This document shows positions 19,053-26,297 of a stretch of DNA of 29,038 bases, piece by piece. Both the position numbers and the translations under genes were made by a program. Within the stretch, counting starts at the first letter, position 1. Each line of letters starts with the position of its first letter. Location of the stretch: assembly GCA_019677205.1 (NCBI GenBank), contig JAAMXY010000071.1, forward strand, positions 1 to 29,038. Direction: 5' to 3'. Under the pieces are notes generated by a model. The model was given only the letters and a program-made list of their open reading frames with translations, made no database searches and was not told where the DNA came from. The stretch comes from Pinguiococcus pyrenoidosus (lineage: Eukaryota; Sar; Pinguiophyceae; Pinguiochrysidales; Pinguiochrysidaceae).

Positions 19053-20750
19053 ATGGTGTCCATGGCGGTGCTGCGCCTCCACGTCGCCATTCTCGTGGCG
19101 CTGCTGCTCAACGTGCACGGCCTCATCTCCGCGCCGGCTTGCACCGGCGCCGGCTGTCCACTGCGCCGCCTCGCGTTCCCGCGCCCGCTCGTCGCGTCCT
19201 TCGCCCTCGCGCCGCAGAGCGGCCTCCGAGGCTCCCGAATGGTCACCGTGCTGCCGGCGGCCTGGAGCGGCCGCTCCGGCCGCGCTAGTCCGCTCACGCT
19301 GCGGGCGACGCAGCTGGACGCCGGCCTGAGCGACATGCCTGCGGACGGCAAGAACGCCAAGAAGGACAAGAAGAGCAAGAAGTCCCGCGCGGAGCGCAAG
19401 GCGGCCAGCACGAAGGCCCTCGAGGTGCATGTCGTCGGGTTGTCGCACCACCACGCCGGTGTGGAGGTGCGGGAGAAGCTGGCCGTGCCGGAGGCCAATT
19501 GGAACCACGCGTCGCAGGACATCTGCGCCTTTGGGACGCAGGGCGTGCACGAGGCTGCGGTGCTGAGCACCTGCAACCGCTTCGAGGTCTACGTGGCGGC
19601 GCCCGACGCCCGCACGGCAATGTACGACGTGTCCAAGTATCTCTCCGAGAGGAGCAGCATCCCCGTGGCCGAACTGCGCGAGTCGCTCTTCATGCTCAGC
19701 GGCGAGGAGGCCGTCTGGCACCTGCTGCGCGTCTCGGGCGGCCTGGACTCGCTGGTCGTGGGCGAGGGGCAGATCCTCGCGCAGGTGAAGGCCTGCTACG
19801 AGCGCGGCACCGCCCTGCCGGTGGAGGCGGCGGAGGACCGGGAAGAGGTCGTGGGCGGAAGCGCTGGGAAGGTTGTAAGCAAGCTGCTCAACACGGCCGT
19901 GGCAGCGGGCAAGCGCGTCCGCTCGGAGACCAACATCAGCAAGGGAGCCGTCAGCATCTCGTCCGCGGCCGCCGAGTTCAGCGCCTCCCGCTCCGTCCAA
20001 GACGTGGGATCCACGCTGGCCGAGTCGAACCTCTGCATCGTCGGAGCGGGGAAGATGAGCCGCCTCCTGCTCACGCACCTGAAGAGCGCCGGCATCAAGA
20101 AGGTGGCCATGATCAACCGGTCGATGCCGCGCATGGAGGCCCTCGCGGCGGAGTACCCCGAGCTGGAGATCTCCAAGTTTCTCATGGAGGACCTCTGGAA
20201 GGTCGTGAAGGAGAACGACATCGTCTTCACCTCGACCGCCTCCGAGGATGCCTTCGTCACCAAGGAGGCGCTCCTGGACAACGCTGTGGGGGGTGACAAG
20301 CCCGTGATGTTCGTCGACATCAGCGTGCCCCGCAACGTGGAAATGAACTGCAACGAGGTCGACGGAGTCTTCGCGTACAACGTCGACGATCTGAAGGCCG
20401 TGGTCGCGCGCAACACGGCCCTTCGGCAGCGGGAAGTGCAGGAGGCCGAGATCCTCCTGCAGGAGGAGATGGCCAAGTACAGGAGCTGGCAGTCGAGCCT
20501 CGGCGCCATCCCCGCCATCAACGCCTTGCAGGACAAGGCGGAGGCCTTCCGCGCGGAGGAGCTGAAGAAGGTCGCGGGCAAGTTGGACAAGCTGAGCACG
20601 AAGGAAAGGGAAGCTGTCGAGAGGTTGAGCCGAGGCATTGTAAACAAGCTTTTGCACGGTCCGATGAGCACGGTTCGAGCGGCGGAGGGGCCTGAAGACA
20701 AGAGGCGAACTCTCAGCACCTTGAACAAGATGTTCAACCTTGAGAAATAG
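19053..20750 (+). CDS. hemA: Glutamyl-tRNA reductase (plastid tetrapyrrole synthesis)
   Basis: Single exon of 565 residues from the ATG at 19053. This start places the signal peptide MVSMAVLRLHVAILVALLLNVHG first; an in-frame ATG at 18960 would add 31 residues. GluTR reduces glutamyl-tRNA(Glu) with NADPH to glutamate-1-semialdehyde, the first committed step to chlorophyll and haem. The catalytic motif STCNRFEVY puts the nucleophile at Cys174. Other marks are VVGLSHHHAGVEVREKLAVPE, GGLDSLVVGEGQILAQVK, an NADPH-binding GAGKM at 331-335 and DISVPRNVE. The C-terminal dimerisation helices (QEAEILLQEEMAKYRSWQSS to the end) are present, so the enzyme looks complete. Between the transit region and the catalytic domain is an unusual Lys-rich stretch (KNAKKDKKSKKSRAERK). 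The gene is convergent with a light-harvesting gene that uses the pathway's product. Confidence 0.96.
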   Translation: MVSMAVLRLHVAILVALLLNVHGLISAPACTGAGCPLRRLAFPRPLVASFALAPQSGLRGSRMVTVLPAAWSGRSGRASPLTLRATQLDAGLSDMPADGKNAKKDKKSKKSRAERKAASTKALEVHVVGLSHHHAGVEVREKLAVPEANWNHASQDICAFGTQGVHEAAVLSTCNRFEVYVAAPDARTAMYDVSKYLSERSSIPVAELRESLFMLSGEEAVWHLLRVSGGLDSLVVGEGQILAQVKACYERGTALPVEAAEDREEVVGGSAGKVVSKLLNTAVAAGKRVRSETNISKGAVSISSAAAEFSASRSVQDVGSTLAESNLCIVGAGKMSRLLLTHLKSAGIKKVAMINRSMPRMEALAAEYPELEISKFLMEDLWKVVKENDIVFTSTASEDAFVTKEALLDNAVGGDKPVMFVDISVPRNVEMNCNEVDGVFAYNVDDLKAVVARNTALRQREVQEAEILLQEEMAKYRSWQSSLGAIPAINALQDKAEAFRAEELKKVAGKLDKLSTKEREAVERLSRGIVNKLLHGPMSTVRAAEGPEDKRRTLSTLNKMFNLEK

Positions 20751-21559
20751 GTAGCACTCCCTGCTTTGGCCTGAGTTGGCGAGCGTTGGTTGGAGTCGAA
20801 GCCAGGGCCATCGGGAGTTGCGCCGATCGCAGACCGTAAGGAAGTCGAAACGGAGACAGGTCGGCACGAAGATCTTCCTTCCTATGCTATCCGACTCGTG
20901 TGCATCGCACAGCAACGCCAGAGCAACGCCAAACCAAGGCAAAACCAATGCAAAAGCAACGCAAAAGCATCCTGGCTCCAGCTTTTCCATCTGCGCTGCC
21001 CCAAAGGACCCATACCCACTTCGGACGACCAGTAAAGTATCATCGAGCAAGGGTCGCCTCATCATCACACAACGCTGCGCAGTGTTCCCTCCAGCAAGAG
21101 ACGCATCTTCCGCCCGCAGAGGGTGCACAAGGGAAGGCACACGTCGAGAAGAGCGAGCATCTTCTTAAATGCTCCACATGAGCGCTCGGCACGCGCGCTA
21201 GATCCAAAGACGGAGCAGAGCCCTTGCTCCTCAAAAGGAAAAGGACATGAAGGTGTGTACCGTTGTTGTGGGTGTCGACTTGTGTGCACGGGTGCACACA
21301 AACGTACATCTGCACGTAGCTGCTACTTGGCAAATGATAGAAAGCGCTGCGTTCTTGTCCAACTCCTTGCAATCCTCCTTCCATCGCCCTAATGCTCACT
21401 ATTTGCCCGCGATCGAGCTCAATCAGTCTCGCGCTGTCCACCCATGGCAGGCAGACCGCTGCTGGTCGCGTATGGTACATGCAGAACGTCGGAAGACGAC
21501 AGGCGCTTCCTCTACATCCCTGCGTCTATCACGCTTTGGAGACTTCGCAGGTCCCGCAC
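20751..21559. other. Convergent 3' gap with GCAA-rich low-complexity segment
   Basis: This 809-bp stretch lies between the hemA (+) and light-harvesting (-) stops. It contains a GCAACGC/CAAAAGCA low-complexity segment at 20911-20970. A frame on the minus strand (21040-21480) has no recognisable domain and is probably chance. No RNA gene was seen. Confidence 0.6.
20911..20970. repeat. GCAACGC / CAAAAGCA low-complexity repeats
   Basis: Imperfect repetition of AGCAACGCCA, AACCAAGGCAAAACCAATGC and CAAAAGCAACGCAAAAGCA occurs downstream of hemA. The unit is not constant, so it is best described as low complexity. Confidence 0.6.
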
Positions 21560-22606
21560 TTAGAAGGAGGCGAAGATACCGTGGTCGGCTCCGGGGCCGA
21601 GGACGAGCTCCTGGGCGACCATGCCGGCAACGCCAATCATAGCCTAGGTGGGCAGCACAGCATCAGATGACGCCCAATTCCGCCGGGCAGCACCGTGAGC
21701 ACTCCAAAGCTTACCAGGCGGCAGTGGTTGAGCTCCTTGGTGCGCATCTCCGCGAAGCCAGCTTCGTCCTTGGGGCAGAGGCCCAGCGGGTCAAAGCCGA
21801 TGTCACCCGGGGTGTAGTCCTCCTTGAGCCCAGCGACGTCAGCGCCACGGGCCTTGGTCTCACGGATAGACTCCCAGCCTGATGGAAGCAGCACGATGTA
21901 GCATAAGTTGCTGCACAACAGGTCTCAGCAGGAGGACAGGGGCGCAGAGCCTACCCTGGTTGATGGTGGTGCCCTCAACGAAGGCGACGGCCGTGCCGAA
22001 GGCCACCCAGAAGAGCGGGTACACGTTGTCCACCTGCTGGAACTCGAAGATGGCCGGGCCAGAGATGGCTCCGCCGAAGAACGGGTGGAAGGACTCCTGC
22101 ACGAGGATGCCGAGCGCTGGAGGCAGAGGCGGAAGGGTCAGACCGGAGCTTCGGTGGTTCGGTTCACCATGTTCGCGATGGGCTCCGGGTGGGTCTCGCG
22201 CCGCACGCCGCACCCATTCGCCTCCTCGTCGCGGGGCAGTGCTTACCGGCAAGCATCGCAATACGGCCGTGCTTGAGCTCAGCCTCCTGGTACTTCTTCA
22301 GGGTCATGTCATCGAGGTCGGTGGAGAGACCAAGCGGGTCGAAGCCCGGGAAGGGGCTGCTGGATCCCGGAATGCTGCTGAGATCCTGCAAGGAGAAGGC
22401 CATAGACGCGCGTCAGCATGCACCCAGGTGCGCGGGGGGCTACATGGCGCCCGGGGCGCCGGCCGTGGAACTTGAAGTCACGACCAGTCGACTTGTCGGA
22501 AGCAGCTTCTTACCGCGTTAAGCTTGAGAGACGTGCGCGGGGAAGCGCGCGGGGCGAAGGCAGCCGCAGAGGCCACGAGGGCGAGGAGGGAGAAGGCGCG
22601 GAACAT
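21560..22606 (-). CDS. Chlorophyll a/c-binding light-harvesting protein (FCP/LHC family)
   Basis: Five exons: complement(21560..21643, 21715..21878, 21955..22116, 22247..22385, 22514..22606). The introns are 71, 76, 130 and 128 bp, all GT-AG. The product is 213 residues. The leader MFRAFSLLALVASAAAFAP is a textbook bipartite plastid signal with Phe after the cleavage site. Helix 1 carries EAELKHGRIAMLAALGILVQE, helix 2 DNVYPLFWVAFGTAVAFVEG and helix 3 TKELNHCRLAMIGVAGMVAQ. FDPLGL occurs before helices 1 and 3, as in red-lineage antenna proteins. Each of helices 1 and 3 has the chlorophyll-ligating Glu plus the ion-pairing Arg; helix 3 reads NHCR where NGR or NHAR is common. It ends GADHGIFASF. 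It binds chlorophylls and carotenoids in the thylakoid and feeds a photosystem. It is the most intron-rich gene here. The exact antenna subfamily cannot be assigned. Confidence 0.95.
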
Positions 22607-23722
22607 CTTTGCTTGGTCGAGTCTGCGGGATAGAAGATGGTGAGCGCCAGTGCTTCAAGTCGACGCAGGATTACGGCGGGTCCCGCTGCCACATTCGCTA
22701 GTGCGCAGCTCCGCTACAGAATCTTCGTCAGCAGTGCGGCTGGGTGCTCTCCAGCCGCTGTGGCGGGAGCCCGCCGCTTGCACAAGCTTCTCCTTGCCGA
22801 TTCGGTACATACCTGCAGAAGGGACGGGAAAGGGCAGTCTGCGGCAGTGGAGCAAAGCGCAAAAGGCCAGTTCAGCGCGGGATTAGGCAGCCACGTTTCA
22901 CGGGATCTTCGCCTGTTCCAGAAGCACTTGTGAAGCGAAGCCAATTCGCTCATCGCGTGCGTACCCGCTTGAACTGGTTTTGAAGTTCGTTTGAGTCGTT
23001 GTAGGATAGCAGCACTTGGAGATCTTGAACAGGAACCGAACTTCGAGGAATAGCCGCATTACGGGCACTTTGTGGACCAACCTTGTCCGTCATTCGCCCG
23101 ACGTGGATGCGTGGTGAAATCACGATGCGATTGGCCAAGAGTACTATGCAATCTGTCCACGATTCGCTGTTTGCTCGGATTCCGCAGCAGATTCGGACCA
23201 GTGAAGGTGACGGAGCGCACCGTACTCCGGCTGACTCGACGCAGATCCCGGGATACGTGGATGCGTGAGTCAGAACTTCACCGCTTCGCAATTCGGATTC
23301 ACGCCGTCTACAGCTCGCCCAAGAAACTATATTCTTTGCAAAAGAAATGGATTGCCTTTTAAAAACATAAACAAATTTGAAATTAGAACATCGGACATTG
23401 GAAATGGTTAGAAACGCGTCGATTCATCCGATTCGATTCGCTATGAAAAAGCAAACGAGTATGATTCCCGGTACTGTACTCACCTGCTGGTCGTCTAGGA
23501 CAGACGGATTTCCCGCCAAATTCGTTGGTTCGCTCTCTCGAGCGAACTCGTATCCCCAATCCCATGCAAGCACTCAGATACGAGACCGTAGTGCGGCAGA
23601 GCAACGAAAGAGCGACCTAGGCAAGCGCAGCAGCTGCGGGACTGGCATAGCTGGAGACCAATGCTCATGCTTTAGCTCGGTGCGCCGTGTCCGAAAGACA
23701 GTGCGTTCTGCAAGGTTTAGGA
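22607..23722. promoter_or_regulatory. Divergent 5' region, longest gene-free stretch
   Basis: This 1116-bp gap between the light-harvesting (-) and unknown membrane protein (+) starts contains only short overlapping chance frames. Bases about 23320-23470 are AT-rich with GATTCG words. No tRNA, repeat array or conserved domain was recognised. It should hold the promoter of the antenna gene, probably light-regulated as is usual for such genes (inference). Confidence 0.5.
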
Positions 23723-24529
23723 ATGAGAGAACTGCGCCGCGAACCAGTGCAGCTGGGAGGGATTCTGTGGAGCCTGCTTTGCGCCGGTAGCTTCATCGTT
23801 GCGCGTGCGCATGCAGGTAGCATCGTGTCCACCAACTCTTCGGAACCCAGCGCTCTGCGGTTCAACGAAGACGTGCTTCTCGGCTTGAAGATCCGGTCAG
23901 CAGATGGCGGACTGATCCGCGACGAGGCAGTCTGTGATGCGTTTCGAAGCTCTCGAGAGCTCGAGGTGTGCATTCTCGCACCAAAGGCTGCGATTCCGCG
24001 CATGTGTGTCGAGGTCGTGGATCTCGACATCCAGTACTTCGTCGTTCCAAAGCCATTCTTCACGACGCCTCGTCTCCGCCTCCTCATTCGGGAAACCGTG
24101 GACGGCGTCGCTTGTGGTGCCGTGATGCGGCAGCTCCCAGTCACTGGCAATGGCAGCTACGTAGAAGAGTACGTGCTTCTTCCGTCGTCCACGGAATGCA
24201 GCGCCCTCGCGGCTGACCGGGAGCAGCAAGCTGCGTTGCTGCTCGCGCTCTGTGTGATGACGGCGTCTTGGGCGCTCCTTCTGGCGTCGCAGTGGATGTC
24301 CTGGAAGCGCTACAGGCAAGGCAGAATCGAGGCTGAAGAGCGCTCGGCCACCGAAGCCTGGGACGCCTTCTACTATCACGAGATCGGGAGGCTGGAGAAG
24401 AAGCGGAGAAGGCGCTGGATGGAGCATCGGATCGACATCCTCCTGAAGGAAACCACGAGCACGAGACCGGCTCCCATGATTACGGAGAGCATCACCGATG
24501 AGATCTTCTACGACGATCAGCCCCTGTGA
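23723..24529 (+). CDS. Unknown single-pass type I membrane protein
   Basis: Single exon of 268 residues from the ATG at 23723, chosen because it puts a signal peptide (RREPVQLGGILWSLLCAGSFIVARAHAG) at the N-terminus. The luminal or extracellular part (about 30-169) has five Cys and possible N-glycosylation sites (NSS, NGS). A transmembrane helix lies at about 170-192 (ALLLALCVMTASWALLLASQ). A charged cytosolic tail of about 75 residues contains KKRRRRW and ends in an acidic DEIFYDDQPL. I recognise no family. The odd Cys number hints at an intermolecular disulphide or a free thiol. Coding is supported by the uninterrupted GC-rich frame and the coherent signal-ectodomain-helix-tail layout. The gene is divergent from the light-harvesting gene. 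Confidence 0.75.
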   Translation: MRELRREPVQLGGILWSLLCAGSFIVARAHAGSIVSTNSSEPSALRFNEDVLLGLKIRSADGGLIRDEAVCDAFRSSRELEVCILAPKAAIPRMCVEVVDLDIQYFVVPKPFFTTPRLRLLIRETVDGVACGAVMRQLPVTGNGSYVEEYVLLPSSTECSALAADREQQAALLLALCVMTASWALLLASQWMSWKRYRQGRIEAEERSATEAWDAFYYHEIGRLEKKRRRRWMEHRIDILLKETTSTRPAPMITESITDEIFYDDQPL

Positions 24530-24919
24530 CCCTTCTTCACCTGTTCTGCATGGCGCAGAGAAGTTGCGCAGTTTGCTTCCGGCGCATCGGCTTGGTTTGT
24601 GATTCACGATTCATGATTCATGATTCATGATTCATGATTCAAGGCTCATGTGGAACCCAGAGGCAAAACGAGATAGTGTAGAGCGTGAAAGGCAATGCAG
24701 GAAAGCGTGATATGTGCCGTCGTGTGCGCGCGCGCTCTTTGTCAGCCATGGTGGACAGCACGAATGGACTCACTTGACCAACGGGGGTGATTCCTGCTTA
24801 CGAGATCGAGCAATCACCGCCGCGAAGTCATCTTTACATCACATCCGCCAGCACAATGGATATGCCACCTACGCAATGCGATCTAGCATGCAATGCGATC
24901 TAGCTCGCCACGCGCGGAC
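24530..24919. other. Convergent 3' gap with heptamer repeat
   Basis: This 390-bp stretch between the unknown membrane protein (+) and the CHCHD2-like gene (-) carries a heptanucleotide tandem repeat at 24601-24642. No gene or RNA was recognised. Confidence 0.6.
24601..24642. repeat. (GATTCAT)n heptamer tandem repeat, six units
   Basis: Six 7-bp units, with GATTCAC first, four GATTCAT copies and GATTCAA last, lie about 70 bp after the membrane-protein stop and so are probably within or near its 3' UTR. Confidence 0.95.
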
Positions 24920-25563
24920 CTACGCGAACTGCTGGTTTTGCTGGCAGTTCTGCAGAGAATCGAAGAAGAATTGGCAGGACTGAGCATCGCCGTTGTTCTG
25001 CTGGAGGCAGTTGATGAGGTTCTGCTGGTCCACGGTGCACATCTGATTCCCCTGCGCGGGCTGCGCCTGCATCTGGTGCTCCTGCGGGGCATGCTTCTCG
25101 CCGCTACCGCTGATGCCCTCCGCCACCGCTCCAACCGCGCGATGTGCCACGGCGCTTCCCGTGCCGAACGCAAATCCCTGGGCGACGGTGCCCAGAAGAC
25201 CGCTCATCATTCCACCGCTCTGCTGCTGCTGCATCGGGGGCTGCAGATACAACGAAAGAAGGAGAAGGGCAGCGGAACGTGCGATTAGTGACTCGTCATC
25301 GAAATCTCGGCTCCGGAGATGCTTCAAGAATCTCGCTTCACCCTGCCCCGCTTTTCCTACTTAAGGAGCGGCGCGGCCACACGGCGCTCCATAGCTTGCT
25401 TTCCTCTCACACATACCTGAGCCTGAGCTTGGGGCTTCGCCGCCGGGGGAGGGGGCTGCGCGCGCTGCGCGACGGACGAAGCGGGCCTGGCCTGCTGACG
25501 CGGAGGCGGCGGGCGGCGCACTGGCGCGGGGCGAGGAGCTGAACGGCGGCCACCACGAGGCAT
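24920..25563 (-). CDS. Twin-CX9C mitochondrial protein, CHCHD2/CHCHD10/Mix17-like
   Basis: Exons complement(24920..25240, 25417..25563), with a 176-bp intron (25241-25416, phase 0; donor GTATGT, acceptor TGCAG). The product is 155 residues. The N-terminus MPRGGRRSAPRPAPVRRPPP matches the Pro/Arg-rich start of CHCHD2. A Gly/Ala-rich hydrophobic segment follows (GLLGTVAQGFAFGTGSAVAHRAVGAVAEG), then a Gln-rich linker and a C-terminal CHCH domain. Its cysteines at 117, 127, 138 and 148 form two CX9C motifs, the substrate of the Mia40 oxidative import route into the mitochondrial intermembrane space. Known relatives act in cristae organisation, respiratory-chain support and stress response; yeast Mix17 is the simplest relative. 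Length and order agree with the family. CHCHD2 and CHCHD10 cannot be told apart in an alga, so I give no symbol. Confidence 0.93.
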
Positions 25564-26297
25564 CGTGAACGACGGTGTCAAGCTGCTGCGAAAGACGTCT
25601 GTGCAAGGAGCAGACGCGGCGAAAACGCAAGAGCGCTCTCGATGAAGACGGGCGCTTTCTCTCGACCTCTGAATTTCCTTCTTTCCTTTCAAATTTTACT
25701 ATTGAATACTAATCGAGAACAGTTTCTAGAAACGACGCTCATACCGAATATAATTTATCATTTATGAAAAGTGAATTTGAGCTTAAAGGCAATATTAAAA
25801 GGCAGCTTGACATGCACTGATTGGCGGGTCGATGTCGACCGATCTATGATTGGTCAAGGAGCCGCTGACGCATCTTTCTGGTCAACAGCTGGTCGCTGGT
25901 CGCGCCTATACCTAGGTAAGGCGTTCGGAGGCCACTTCCGTCGAAAGCCCGAAAGCCGACCCCTGCTATCCACGCTGTTCTCGTCCCCGCCCGTTCCCCG
26001 CTCCGCAGACGATTCGCCAGCTGCCCCCTTTTGATGTGCAAAAGGTCCACGGCGTGGTCGTACCACTAATACTCCACGTAACCGCCGCCTGACGTTGAAG
26101 CCTTCCGATAGGCAGCTGAGTCAACTGCGGCACGTATGCAGCGGTTGCGCCGAGCTCCTGCGGCTGCACGCCGCAAGGCCCTCTCTCGACTGGAGACTTC
26201 TCCCCACGTGCGCCAAGGATCTCTAGCTGGCAGCTGCCGCCGGAAAGCGCGGCCATCACGGCCATCGAATAGCGGCGCTGTGCCCCCCTGCAGCAGG
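25564..26297. promoter_or_regulatory. Divergent 5' region with AT-rich tract
   Basis: This gap of about 734 bp separates the CHCHD2-like (-) and MORN (+) starts. Bases about 25670-25800 are AT-rich. The MORN frame is open upstream to an ATG at 26136, so the last 160 bp could be coding. No other gene is seen. Confidence 0.5.

Noticed and set aside
18897-21140. 747-residue open frame on the minus strand across hemA
   Set aside because: Antisense of a clearly conserved gene, rich in His/Leu/Arg as expected for a shadow; no domain.
21040-21480. 146-residue minus-strand frame between hemA and the antenna gene
   Set aside because: No recognisable domain or leader and composition unlike the neighbouring genes; probably chance.
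22607-23722. Possible tRNA or small RNA in the longest gene-free gap
   Set aside because: No GGTTCGA-type T-arm with pairing flanks was found on either strand here or elsewhere in the window.
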